Shown here: positions 24,901 to 37,247 of the stretch, piece by piece
Numbering within the stretch: the first letter of the stretch is position 1
Layout: each line of letters begins with the position of its first letter
Assembly: GCA_018902385.1 (NCBI GenBank)
Contig: JABSSW010000063.1
Span: 1 to 64,000, forward strand
Source of the DNA: Physcia stellaris
Lineage: Eukaryota > Ascomycota > Lecanoromycetes > Caliciales > Physciaceae
Reading direction: 5' to 3'
DNA: 64,000 bases
Position numbers and translations under genes: made by a program
Notes under the pieces: model-generated
Told to the model about the DNA's origin: nothing
The model's input: the letters and a program-made list of their open reading frames with translations, nothing else
Database searches by the model: none

Positions 24901-27900
24901 TTATACGATTTCATAAAAATAACGAACGTGATGAATTTTTCACTTTTTTCATTCATTCGAAATTTATTGAAAATTGATATGATATTCAGTTTGATCAAAT
25001 ATTTGCAATTTTGAATTTTGATCAGAATTTTTTCAATCAAAAAAATGAAATATCGATTGCGTTTCGTAATGTGATTGAATTTACGATAATTCACACACAA
25101 ACGTAATTGATCGTTAAATTTGATCGCAAATAAAACAAATAAAACATATATCGTTTGATTAAATACGATAAATTTTTTTTGCAAATTTTTTCAAATATTT
25201 TTTGAATTTTTTAAATTTGAATTCGAATAAAAAATACATTCGATTGCGAAATAAAAAATTGTTATCGTTCAACAATTCGATTTTATGATCGTATAATTTA
25301 TGAAAAAACAATTTGATAATTTTTTGAAAATCAAATATTTTTGATAAATGACGAAAATATTTTGACATTTTTTTCATTATGCGTTCGAATATCGATTTGA
25401 TTTGTTCGTGTTTTAAAATTTTTTTGATCATGACGACGATTTTTAACGATTCAAAATTCGTTTGTAACGTTTTGAGCGCGAAATCGATTTGATTGATCGT
25501 AATGAAAAAACATTGAACGTTTTGTTTTCGATTTTGACATCGATCAACAAACAAAAAAATTGCATCAATCATTGCGATATTCATCGAATCGTCAAAATTC
25601 AATTTTGAAAATAACGAAAATTTTGATTGTTGTTTTTTCGTTTTTCATCGTTTATTACGTTGATTTTTCAATTTTTTTTTTTGACGAATGTCGTTTTCGT
25701 AACAATCGTAATATCAATTTTTGAATTATTTGATTCGATTGTTGACGATTCGTCGTCGATATCGATTTTTGAATGAATTGAAGCATTCGAAACATTTCGA
25801 ATCGATTATATTTGATTCGTTTTCAACAATAAAAAATAAAAATTTGATTTTGAAACGAAACAAAATAATATATCGAAATTTCATCGTCGTTATATGTTTT
25901 GTATTATTTTTTGCGATAATTTTGCATCGCGACGTCAATTAAATATATTTTATCGACGATTTGATTTGAAAATTTTTAAACGACAAATTTGTATCGTTTG
26001 ATTGAATATGTTGTCGTGATGATTGCATTTGAACGATTTGAAAATCAATTTATCGTAAATCATGTTCAATATAATTTCATGTTTGTTCATTCACGATTTT
26101 TTTAAAATTATCGAATGATTATCGAAATCAATGATTAACAAAAAAACGATCAATTCGAAATGTAATTTTATCGTCAATTTGAAATATATCGCGTGAATTA
26201 TAAAAAAAACATGACGATCGTCGAATTCAATCAATAATTTCGATTTCAATAAAAATACGAATTTCATGTTCAACATGTTGCATACAAATTGCGCGATTTT
26301 TTTATCAATGAACGCATAATCAATTGCATCAATATTTATTAAAATTTTTAATTTATGTTTATTATCGTTGAATGATAACGTACAAATGATGATTAAAAAT
26401 CGTTTAATGAAAAAATCAAACATATTATCATCGTGAATAAAATTTTTTTTTAAACATTTATCAATCGCGTTTTTGACGTGAATCGTCAATTTTTCGAATC
26501 AAATTCGCTCGAATCAATATCGAAATTCAATTGATGCATTTGTAATTTATGTCATTGACGTTTTTGAAATTTATTGACGTTAAAACAAAATTTTCAAATG
26601 TGATCGAATTTTTCACACGTGAAATATTTGTTCGTGACAATCAATTGATCGATAATCGAATCATGTTTATAATCGTTTTTGAATTTGACAAAAAACGTCG
26701 ATATGATTGATTTAACGAACGATATTGCAATCGAAACAACAAACGTCGATTTGAAAATCACGAAAATTGATTTTTGAATTCGAATTCGAATTTTTTTTTT
26801 CGAATGTTGATCAAATCGTTATACATTTGTTGAATGTCATTTTTTCACGCGAACAAAAAAAAATGATGACGAAACGAATTGTTCAAAATTTGTTTTAACG
26901 ACATGATGAATTTGTCAATCAAATTTTTCATCAAAATAAATTGATCGAAATTGATTTGAATATTCAAACGATAAAAATTCGAATAAAAAAATTGAAAATT
27001 TTGAATATCGAACATGATCAGATTTCGATATTTTCGACGTACGTTGCGTTGATAATTTGAATTTTCATAAATGTTTTCGAAAAAAAAAATCATCATCATT
27101 TTATTTTCGAAGTAATTCAAATTGTTATATCGACGAGATTGAATGTGTTTGACGACGTTTTTTTCAATTCAATCAATTATTGTCGTGATTATGAAACGAA
27201 CGATTTCGTATCAATCATTGTTGATCGTGAATTTATCGTGAACGTTGATTTTTCAAATGAATCAATCAAAATTCATATCATTCGTAAATTTATCGAAATT
27301 CGAATGTTTGTTCGAGCGTTTTTTTTTTCGACGATTTGACAAAATTTGTAACAATCGAATCGTTATCAACAGATTTTTTTCGTCATCATCGATATTGTTT
27401 GAATTTTTATTTGAATCGAAATTGAAAACACGTTCAAAACGACGAATTTCATTCAATTTGATCAAATCGTCATATTTAATACGTTTGTCAATGAATTGAT
27501 TTATCATTCGTTTTTTTTTCTTTTTCGAACGTTTTAAATTTGTCGCGTATTTGTTCAAAAATATTATCGATATCGAATAAATTTTTTTTTGAATTTTGAA
27601 CAACTTGACGAATTCGTGAAAATTTTTTAAAACGATCAAATATTTGTTTCGATCGATGCGTAAATCATTGAACACGTTCAAAAAATCGTCGAAATGATGT
27701 TGAATTCAATATTTCAATTGACGAACGATTTTTATGTTCAAAAAATGCGTAATATCGTCATTTTGATTCGACACAACGTTTGATGTAAAAAAAAATTGAC
27801 GAAATTTGTAACGAATCGTGAATTTTTCATCGATTTTTTGAATTTTTTTCAGCATTTGCTCAACGTTTTTTTGAATTTCGTCGATATTCAAATTCGAACG

Positions 27901-28164
27901 AAATGAATTGAATGAAATTGTTTCATGATGATTGCGAATCATTTCGAAAAAAAAAAAAAATAGTCGTCGTTTTGTCGTTTTTTATCGTCGAAAACTTCGT
28001 CGTTTGCGTGTAAATTCGATTTGTAATTACACGATTTTCGTCGTTGATTTCGTCAAAAAAACTTTTCGTCGTTTGTTTTTCACGAAAAATTTGATCGATT
28101 TGAAATTTTATTTTTGAACGTTCGCGTATCACGACGAACGATAAAAATTGAAAATTTATTGTAA

Positions 28165-28399
28165 TATCATGAGTCGTGCTTAAATAAACGTATTATTGAT
28201 TAGCTAAACGAAAACAATAAATTTGCAAAAATAAATAAATACAAAATGTTGAAATTGCAAACAATGTACGACGTCAAATTTCAAATCACGCTAATCTCGA
28301 CGTAGAATTAAAGCATAGTTCGTTGTTCGATCATATCATATCAATTATTTATTCATCAGATTTATTTGTCAGATTTATCTGTCAAACATGTTCGTAACA
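28165..28399 (-). repeat. 5' LTR of gypsy family A copy 2
   Basis: 235 bp, partner of 21735-21969. It keeps more CT/AG sites than the 3' LTR. Confidence 0.85.
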
Positions 28400-28404
28400 G
28401 AAAC

Positions 28405-28990
28405 ATTGTTTTTTCGTAACATTGAGTCAAAAGTGATTGTATTTAAGTCGACTTTGAGTCAATTGAATCAACTTTGAGCAATGAATAACAAGATTTTAAT
28501 CAATTAAGCAAATCATTCACGTATTTAAGTCATTTAATAATCAAAAGCAAATTTTTTTATTTAATTGTTATGTAATGTATGATACACGTATTATATCATA
28601 AATTACATCTTTCTATGTGAAAAATACGTGAAATTTTCAAAAATAAAATTATTTTTTTCATAACGTTGATAACGGCGTCGCTACGCGCTTTCCGTTAGTT
28701 TTTTTTGACTTTTTTGACAACGAACATCAAAAAACGCGAAAACGCTAAACTTAATTGAGGTTTTTTCAATTGATGTCGAATTTCTACAACTGATTTTCGA
28801 CTTTTGACGCTTTATATTGACTTAAATATTTGTTATTGTTGATTAAATGACTCGAAATCGACTTAAATATTGCTAGTCATTTTAATGACTAAAAAGTCGA
28901 CTTATAACGCTTATACAGCTTGCATAACTCGCTTGTACGTTTTATGTCGATAAGCAATGAAACATCGACGTTCGATTTTTGTTTGCGCAA
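28405..28990. repeat. Less-mutated insert with inverted repeats (MITE-like), between family A and the rest of family B
   Basis: This stretch of nearly 600 bp keeps CC, GG, CT and AG dinucleotides that its surroundings have lost. Inverted arms of about 22 bp (28439-28460 and 28849-28870, core ATTTAAGTCGA) flank an interior with short palindromes. A further arm-like copy lies just left of the family A element at about 21692-21712, as if family A had landed inside or next to this sequence. It has no coding capacity. A MITE or other small DNA element is the best guess, but no clear target duplication was found. Confidence 0.45.
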
Positions 28991-30117
28991 AATGTTCAAC
29001 ATTTGAATCGTCATAATTTATACGAAAAATTTTTTGTTTTGTAACGAAATTTTCAAACACATAAATTGCGAAATTACGACGAAACAATTCATTTTTTTCA
29101 ACATTTCATTTCGAAAACTCGTTTTGTTTGTTTGCGTATTTTTGACGTCATTGTTTTTTAACAACAAAAACGTTTTTTTGTTGTAATTTGAATAATCACG
29201 CAATCATTGATTTTCGCAATTTCAAATAAAATTTTTTCGATTTCATAATTTGATGAACTAAAAATCGAAATGCGACAATGTTTAAAATTTTGCAAACACA
29301 TTTATCGAAAATTTTTTTATTCGAAACAATATTTCGAATATTTGTCGTAACAATATTACGCAATCGCGTTGTCGATGTTGCAAATTTGATTGAAAAACAA
29401 ACACACGTTAATCGTTTTGCAAATCAAATTGATAATTTTGATTGCGAAATTTGTTTCGCAAAAAATAAACAAAAATTTATCGTTGTTTTTGTCGTTATCG
29501 TTCGATTTCATAATATCAAATTTTCTCGACGACGCGTTCGTAAAATTCAATTTGTTTTTGCGATATTTTATATTGAAATCAAACACAATTAATTTTTCAA
29601 TTCAACGAATTTGTTTCGTATTGAATTTTTTGATTGTTATAAAATATCGAAAATTGTTGTGATCAAAAATAACGCGAATAAAATGTTTGTTATTTTGCAA
29701 ATAATGTTTTCAATTTTTGAAATCAAACATTATCGCATACAATTTTTTGTCATACGTATTTCAATTAATTTTTGTTTTTTTGAATTTGTAATTGAAAAAC
29801 GCAATAAAATGTTATTGATCGTTTTTGTTTTTTTCATTAAACACATTATTTGTTTCGCGATCAAAAACATTAATTTTCATGCGTAATTTCGTTTTTCAAT
29901 CATAATGCGTAAAAATAAAAACAATCGTGAATTTGATTTTGAACTCGTTGAACGCAATTTTAATTTTTTTGTCATAACAAACAAGTTTGTTCGTGAATTT
30001 TTTCAAAAAAATTCCGTGCAAAACTTCAAAGTTAGATTTAAATCTGATAAAATTGCGAAAATCGATATTTCGCAATTTTTTGATTTCAGCGATTTCGCAT
30101 CTTAATAGCATTTGCAT

Positions 30118-30845
30118 TCAATAAATAAAAATACAAACGAAAACTCGTTTTGAAAACGAAATGAGTTTTATTCAAATAATCAATAATATCGAAAATCGAT
30201 CGAGTGCGCATTGAAAATCGAAATCGCATTGAAACGTTGCAAACATAAAACAAATTTCGAACGCAACAATTTTTGACAACGACGTGAAATTTTCGAAACT
30301 ATTGCGATAAAATCGATTTCGATAATTTTTGAAGCATTGAAATGCATTCATTTTGTTTTACAATCTTGAATATGAATGAAAATTATTTTTGATTGATGTG
30401 CAAACTGCGAAGCAACTGTACAAATCACGAAAAATTGAACGAAATCTTTTCGCAAACATTTCAGTTGACGATTTGACACAAATTTGACAAACATGAAGTT
30501 TTCGAAGTCGCAAAACTATTGCGACAATGAATCGATTTTTATCATTTTTGCAGCGTTAAAATGCGTTCATTTTGTTTTACAATTTGAATTAAACAAATAA
30601 AAATCATATGAAATTGCGATTGATCAACAACGCAAAATGAAAAAACAAAGCGTTTTGAAGTGATTTTGACATATGTTTCGATTGAAAACTTGAATTTTCA
30701 ATTGATGAAAATTATCGACTTTAACAATAACGAAAAACGATTTTTTTCGATTCATTCGCGTCAAGCGAATTTACAGAATATTTTATTATAAGAAGATTCT
30801 ATGAAAAACGATTTTTTTTTTCGCATCACGCGTCAAATTTGTAAA
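30118..30845. repeat. Non-coding interruption between reverse transcriptase and RNase H of family B, with direct repeats
   Basis: In gypsy elements RNase H follows reverse transcriptase directly, but here about 720 bp without coding traces lies between them. The insert holds an imperfect direct repeat of 75-90 bp (about 30287-30363 and 30494-30583), both ending GCRTTCATTTTGTTTTACAAT. It could be a small inserted repeat of unknown type. Confidence 0.45.
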
Positions 30846-33834
30846 TGATGTTACGATTTTCGAAATTTTTTAACAAAACGTTTATAAAATTCAACAAAAT
30901 TTAAAAAAATCATAATATTTTTCATTTTCGAATTCAAATAATCAACGATTGCGTTTATACGCGAACGTTTTATTTGAATATCATTGCGTTCAACAACGAA
31001 ATTTAAAAAATTGATATTTTTTTTGTTGAATTCGCATTTTTTCAATTTGACATACAAACGATAACGTAATAACGTTTTAAACATCAAACGAACATGTTTT
31101 TAATATTGTTGTTCATTTTCGAAATAAATCAATATATCATTCAAATACATCACGCAAAAAACGTCAATGTATAATTTTAATATTTCATTAACATAAAATT
31201 GAAAAATAACAAAAACGTTAACAAAATCGAAAAACATAATTTGATATTCGTATTGTTCATAACGAATACGAAAAGCAATTTTTCATTTATTTTTTGACGA
31301 ATACGAATTTTATAATACGCATTTCGAATGTTTATTTTGATAAAATGTTTAATATTCGCGAAACGTTTTAACGTTTCAAACAACAACGACAATGAATAAT
31401 TGTTTTTGATCGTGATTTCATTGAATTTTCGATAATTCACACATAAACGCAAATTGTTATTTGATTTTTTGACAAACAACACAAATGTTTTCGCAAATGC
31501 GTTGAAAAAACGAATTTATTTTTTCGTCAACGCATTTTCGAAATAATTGCGTATAACAATAAATTCGTCGTGTGACATATTGTATATAAATTCAAAACGC
31601 GATTTTTTGTTTGATTGCAAATCAATAATATATTCGATTTGATTATGCGTATTCAAATTGTTCGACAACGTTTTGAAAAATATTTCGATTATTTTTTTGA
31701 TAACATCAAAAATGTAATCGTTACGATTCATTTGTAACGTATCACAACGAACAACATTTCGTTTTCGATATTGATAATTTTGTGTTAAAAAAACATTTGA
31801 TATGACATTGCGACATAAACACGATCGCGATTCGCAATGACAATCATAATTAAATCAACGAATTTTTTCGCAAAACAAAAATTGATTGAAATTTGTTTGA
31901 ATTTTTCATAATTATTATCACGATATAATTAACGACGATCATGTCAACGAATATCAAAATCGACAACATTCAATCATAAATATTCAAAAATTATGTCGTA
32001 TTTACGCATGTCAATCGTTCAAAAATCAACATTTTGTTTTTTTACATGTTTTTCGTTATTTCGTGTCATGATATGCACGTTTTCATGATGTTCGTACATT
32101 TGAATCACACGATCGTCAACAGTTTTTACATGTTGTTTAGCAATTTCATTGAATTCAAACAATTGCATTTGTTTGACAAAAATTTGTGATATAAAATTCG
32201 TTTCGACATCAAAATCAATCAAACAAATAATTGTTGTATTGTTTGTTTGCGTAACAAATGTTTTGATTGATAACGTGATTATCAAAACACGAAATTTATT
32301 TCGTTTTAAATTTATTTTCAATGTTTCAACGACAAACATCAAATTCGTTTTTTTTTTCGACGATTGATTTTGATTTTGATTGCGTTTTTTTTTGAATTTG
32401 CGCATAATTTTCACACACAAAATCATTTGTTATGTGATTCGATTTGTAACATGAAAAACATGTACGTTTTTCGAATTTTGAAAATGCGAAATTGTGATTT
32501 TGATTTCGATTTTTTTTTTTTTTTGTTGATTTTGTTGCGATTTCGAAAATTGATTTTGATTGTTTTTTTGAACGTTGTCAAATTCAACAAATTTGTTACG
32601 CGAAATTTTTTTGTTTTTATTTTTGTCATCGTCATTGTCATTTTTTTGATTTTTTTGATCATTTTCATTATTTTGTTTTGTTTTCGTAACATTGTTCGAC
32701 GATTTATTTAACGTATTATCGTCGACAAACAATTGTTTCGCAATCAACAAATTGACGATTAATTTGAAATAAAAATCGATTTCATGATTTCGCATTTTTA
32801 CACATTTGATGCGAATGAAAACATGAATTTTGATCAACAATTTTTTTTGTCGTTTTTCGTTCGAAACGTGACGTTTCAATTTGTTTCACAATTTGATTAA
32901 ATATTGATTGAACGCAACAATGTTTTGTCGAAACAATTGTTTGACATTTTCAATGACAATAATCGTGTTCATGACACGAATCATCGAATTGTTAAACAAC
33001 GTCAACAAATAATTTTTATATTGTTTTCATGTTTGTTTTTCAAATTGAACATCAACATAATTACGTTATTGATTTTTTTTTGTCGTTATCAAAAACGACG
33101 TCGATCAACTTGTTTTCATTTTTTTTGTTTGAAAATTAACAAAATCGAAAACGATATATTTTTCGCAATCACGCAATCAATTTTTCAAATTGTTTCAATT
33201 TTCACATTTTTGCGTGTTTGAAATTTTTGATCGTGCGATTCGTTTTTTGATATACGAAAACGAATTTTCATATTGATTATCGTTGTTGCGACGACGACGA
33301 CGATTTCGATCACGTTTCGTTTTTGTCTTGATCAAAAATATTTTAAAATCATTGAATTTTGATTCAATTTTCAACATTTTGATACGCATTTTCATTTGTT
33401 TAAAAATTATGTTTGAATCGACAACAACAAACATAATGATATCGCTATTTGACGACAACGAAACAAAATTGTTTTTTCGTTGTGTTTCATTTTGACTAAA
33501 ATGCGTAACAAATATTGAATTGAAAAATTGATCAACATTTGAAATCAAAAATTCGAAAATTGAAATATATTTAATTGAAACGTCGATATCATTAAAATCG
33601 ACAAAATCATCGTTTTCATCAAAATTTTCGAATCGAACATCATCAAACAATTCAATAATTCGATCGATAAAAAAAAAAACATAAAAAAATTGTTTGATGA
33701 AATGATGTTTGATTGTAATGCAATCGATACGATCGCACGATCACGAATTTGCGAACGAATTTTGCGACGACGAAACGCATTTGTTGAATTAAACATTTTT
33801 AATCGAACAATTTTTGATGTAAAACAATTAAAAT

Positions 33835-34030
33835 TGTAAAAATGTAAACATTGCGTGATTAAAATGTGCGAATAATAATATTAATTGTTATAATAAATGT
33901 TAGACACATAGTAGAACTAATTGCTAAAGAAACAGAAAAAAATTCGTGAAACTTCGAGTATATAAGCACGAGATGCGACAGTTAAATTCGCAATGTCTTA
34001 GCGTTTGTTGATCGATTTCGTCTCGTTACA
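33835..34030 (-). repeat. LTR of gypsy family B (5' LTR on the minus strand)
   Basis: 196 bp with a TATATAA box-like sequence near 33959-33965. It is the better preserved copy. Confidence 0.85.
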
Positions 34031-34345
34031 ATATCAATTTTGCAAAAACGACGACGAAATATATCAAATGAAAATCATGCATATCGAACGCATCAAAGCG
34101 ACGATTAAATATGTTCAATGATTAATAAACATAATACATACATCAGACGAAAGACGATTAAATACTTTGTAAAACACTTTGAAAAGAAAATTGTTCGCAG
34201 AAAAATTGTTGATTGAACGTTCTTCGAATGACGACGAGACGCTTGATTGAAATAAATGACTCGTTGATGACGAAGCAAGTCATTATTCAATTCGAAAGTA
34301 TCGCTACAAATGTCGCAAACGAAATGTCGCAAACGTGAGAGAAAT
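34031..34345 (-). mobile_element. Short remnant with a C2H2-like finger, similar to a motif in gypsy family C
   Basis: The minus-strand frame 34105-34332 opens with MRHFVCDICSDTF and NNDLLRHQR. This is like the FRCRRCRKIFSFNN block in the family C element near 54900. That resemblance, and the AT-rich state, suggest a small LTR-element remnant at the block edge rather than a host gene. It is broken and short. Confidence 0.35.
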
Positions 34346-34398
34346 CTGATAATTTGTTGCAGGTGTCACGAATATCTCAACATCATGTACGTACACTC

Positions 34399-34527
34399 GG
34401 TACAGTCCCCTTTCACAGCGGGTGGTTAGCGTAAAATGCTTGACTTAACTTCAAGAAGTAAGCGTCACAGAAAGAATCCCTGCTGACAGGGATCTAATCC
34501 TTGAGTACTTGAGTAGGGGACTGTACC
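34399..34527. repeat. 129-bp foldback sequence with perfect 13-bp inverted ends
   Basis: GGTACAGTCCCCT at 34399-34411 is inverted exactly as AGGGGACTGTACC at 34515-34527. The interior contains a tRNA-like phrase (GGTGGTTAGCG) and a further small palindrome. It lies just outside the AT-rich block. The size and ends suggest a MITE, but no target duplication is clear. Confidence 0.6.
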
Positions 34528-34529
34528 TC

Positions 34530-36407
34530 CTGAGCCTCCGTAGTCTTATAATGCCAGTCCGCACCGATTGTCGACTGTTTCGCATTATGACGTTTGCTTA
34601 CAAAATCAGCATATGATGCAGGTTGGCTTAATTCGATTGTGAGTCAGGTGGTGAGTCTCATCCAAAACATACAAAGCAACAGCCATCATGCCTTCGCCGT
34701 CTGTAGCGAGCATAGGAAAACTACAACGAACTTGTTCCTTTTCCACGAGGCTCTTGCTGCTTTTCTCGGTCGATCTGACGTCACAGAGAAAGGACCTGAG
34801 AGGAGCAATGACCGCGGCGTTCAATTTTGTCTTGTGGCTTGGTCCATTCCTTCCACTGCAACAAAAGAGCCAAAAAGGCTTTAGTGGAGTACACCTTGTG
34901 TGCAAAGCCACAGACGACTTGAGATAAAGTAGTAGAGTGGCAATGAGCGTCTAGACTATACTACATGAGACTACCGGCCTGGAGTGCTGGGTGAAGCCCC
35001 CCCTTCCAACCCCCTCTCCTTTCTCTCTTTCTTCTTCCCATTGTTCCTAAGCTGAGTATCTCTGATGTTGATGAGAGAGCATCGGGACTGCCTACAAGCA
35101 TTTCAAGATCCAAGACTTCGAGGTGGCCTAAACAGTGCGAACCTGTATACGTATGTATATGATTCAATTAAGCTATCAGTGCAGCATGCAGTGTTCTTTG
35201 TGCTTAAAATTCTAGCCAGCCTATGGCTTAAATTCTAGGCAGCCTATGGCTGCAGAGGTGTCCAGGGCATACGTGAATGCAAAATTTTGGAGACTTTGCT
35301 CCCAAGATGGTTCGCAAGACTGATATAAGCCATGCGACATGGTATACTGCTTCCCCATGCACTGACAGATTCTTAGACTACTCTATGACACCATTTACGC
35401 GACATGCATGATAGAGAAACTGATGCGAAAACATGGAAAGTGGGGCGGCTGTGATCGATAGGCCTTCTCGCTTCATAGTAGATTCGTACCCCGTCGTTTT
35501 TCGCTCGCCATTCTTCATTTCATCCTTGCCTCATCCACTCAATCAGGGAGACTCCACTCCTCCTTCACCGCATAACCTTGTCGCGCTGGTATAGGAGGCA
35601 TTTGATTCCGCAGTCTAATCAGTTGGGCCCCCAAGAGAAGCTCAATTAGTGGTCTACCGGCCGGTCAGGCCCAAAGACCATGGTTTTTATGTATCATAAT
35701 TAAGGAGTATTGGTGGCATCAGCGGTAAGAACAAGACAAAATGACCAACGAATTCCTTCAAGCTCTGTTCCTCCGCCAACGCAGATAGCACAGAGATGCG
35801 GTGTACGCTAGACAATCACCCGAAGTGACTATTAGCAACTCAAAGCTGTCTCTCCGTCGACCCAGGTTGGGTACCTCCATGTCTGAATGGCGCCTGAGCA
35901 GGTGCCAGGCCCTTTCCGCGGTCTTCCTCCTGCGATCGGAGTTTCCCCCTCGAGCTTGGTTTTATGCTTCAAGACTGCGCGTGGGATCCAGCTGCTGTGC
36001 GATTGATGACCTTCCTGTAGTGTACCATTGCAGATGAATGAAATACGTTCTTCACAATTCGTTCCAATCGGCCACATAAAGCAATACAGGCGTGTACGTA
36101 CGATGTCAATGAATAGAGTCGTACGAAGAGAAAGCATGATGATATGAAAAATGTGAAGCATTTGCTGGGTGATCTATGCCACAAACATCCTCACATCGTC
36201 GTGAAATTTTTTTGGTGGCTGTTTCAGATTTACCAATTGATATCTTCAACGAAACTCATGATTGAAGCGTAAGGTTTTCTGCACTTACAAATGACGGATT
36301 TCCACCTAATTATTCTACTTCTAACAGAATCACATTAGGGAAACACCAAGTGACACAAAACCTTCGTGAGTTTAGTAGAAACACCAACGTCGGCCCGTCT
36401 ATAGATG
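34530..36407. other. Intergenic DNA, no supported gene
   Basis: About 1.9 kb of normal composition. Open frames on the two strands overlap without domain signals. A 22-bp direct repeat (AAATTCTAGSCAGCCTATGGCT, two copies near 35206-35252) is present. No tRNA or rRNA was recognised. Confidence 0.5.
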
Positions 36408-37247
36408 CTAGCCCTCGTCTCCACTCATCTTAGCATGCTTGAAGTACTTCATTCCCACCCAGGCCACGACTACCCACACCCACGCCATAACCCCTGTAAG
36501 TATAATGAGACAAGGATAGTACCCCACAATGGGCAGCGTCGGGTCATCTTCCAACTCTGGGGGCGCGTACGGCGTCTCGCCAACATCCCAAGCCCAGCTC
36601 CAGACCTCGAAGCAAGATCCCATGCCCACGACGAAGATGATCCAAGTGACGAAGAGGATGAACCAACCCCAGTAGGCCGTCTCGGCGTAGGAGTGCTCGG
36701 AAGGAGTGGGTAGCGGGAAGGAGGGTGGCAAGGAAGCGAGTGGTGAGCGGTTCGCTGTTTTGGATGGGCGAGGAGCTGGTGGGCGGAGATGGCGAGGGGA
36801 CAGTGGGGGAAAATAGCTATCTCTTTCGGCTACCAGTGTTGAGGGATTGGATGCAGCAGGTGCGAGCGATGTATGGCTATCTGAATTTGGGAGTAGTTCC
36901 CTGTCTATTATCAAGGTAGAGCTGTTCACTGGAGGTTTGGGGGGGCTCCTGATGGTTAAGCTTTCGTTGCTACTCGACGGCGATGAACTTCCGTAGGGAG
37001 GTCGATCGTATCTGACGGGCGAGGCAGGAGATGGCGGAGTGTTATGTATAACAGGCTGCGAAGCTTTTCCGGGACCGAGAAGGGCTGTTTTTCGTAAGGA
37101 ACCTTTTCGCCTTCGAGTTTTGGATTGATGGAGTATTGCTGCCATTGCCCCGGCCACTTTTGTGGGAGCAGACTTTGAAGGCTCGGATTGACCGGATTTC
37201 GGGCCTGAGCTACTTCTGCCACTGCTATTTTGGCCACCGCTTTCCAT
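36408..37247 (-). CDS. Fungal membrane protein of unknown function, two C-terminal membrane segments
   Basis: A 279-aa single-exon frame starting at the first true ATG (37247). The first 190 residues are rich in Ser, Pro and Arg and probably disordered. They include a compact basic phrase, RRRKGSLRKTALLG, near residue 45, which looks like a conserved short motif. Two membrane segments follow (about residues 192-212 and 241-266), both very rich in Trp, with an acidic PPELEDDP loop between them and a short charged tail. I recognise no enzyme motif, so no function is assigned. Composition is normal, and the protein-like bias argues for a real gene. It is divergently arranged with the zinc-transporter gene at 37833. 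Confidence 0.65.
   Translation of the reverse strand: MESGGQNSSGRSSSGPKSGQSEPSKSAPTKVAGAMAAILHQSKTRRRKGSLRKTALLGPGKASQPVIHNTPPSPASPVRYDRPPYGSSSPSSSNESLTIRSPPKPPVNSSTLIIDRELLPNSDSHTSLAPAASNPSTLVAERDSYFPPLSPRHLRPPAPRPSKTANRSPLASLPPSFPLPTPSEHSYAETAYWGWFILFVTWIIFVVGMGSCFEVWSWAWDVGETPYAPPELEDDPTLPIVGYYPCLIILTGVMAWVWVVVAWVGMKYFKHAKMSGDEG

Larger units (their letters stand above)
21735..28399 (-). mobile_element. Ty3/gypsy LTR retrotransposon, family A, copy 2, full length, nested in family B
   Basis: A 6665-bp element with 235-bp LTRs at 21735-21969 and 28165-28399, and flanking 5-bp sequences AAAAC and GAAAC that fit a target duplication altered by one transition. Minus-strand traces run in order: gag region 26845-27942, protease-like 26091-26489, reverse transcriptase 24458-25602 (VNYRKFNHIT and YLNDIFIY blocks), RNase H 24194-24415, integrase 22674-24013, and the linker before a chromodomain (ETMRIYDVFH) near 22700. 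It is structurally complete but heavily decayed, in more than ten short coding pieces. It split the integrase region of family B, so it is younger than B. Confidence 0.88.
18463..34030 (-). mobile_element. Ty3/gypsy LTR retrotransposon, family B, with a nested family A element
   Basis: Two 196-bp LTRs (18463-18658 and 33835-34030, starting TGTAAAAATG and ending CGTTACA on the + strand) frame 15.6 kb. Without the nested element at 21735-28399, about 8.9 kb belongs to family B. The target duplication is ATATC on one side and ATATT on the other. Minus-strand traces run in gypsy order: gag region 32430-33650, protease-like 32019-32426, reverse transcriptase 30851-31731 (VNYRKFNEIT and RFVKKF-like blocks), RNase H 29356-30117, then the nested insertion, then integrase core at 21340-21576 (KLTKYATYIAITKTL). 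A purine tract inside the 18658 end supports minus orientation. It is broken throughout and is an old fossil, strongly depleted of CpC and CpT. Confidence 0.8.

Noticed and set aside
14810-34030. Dozens of 60-150 codon open frames in AT-rich DNA on both strands
   Set aside because: They arise because stop codons are limited by the CpG/CpA-rich, AT-rich composition. Those with recognisable motifs belong to decayed transposons, and the rest have no domain.
34606-34911. 101-codon minus-strand open frame
   Set aside because: Overlapping frames are open on the other strand, no domain or splice pattern supports it, and the composition is not protein-like.
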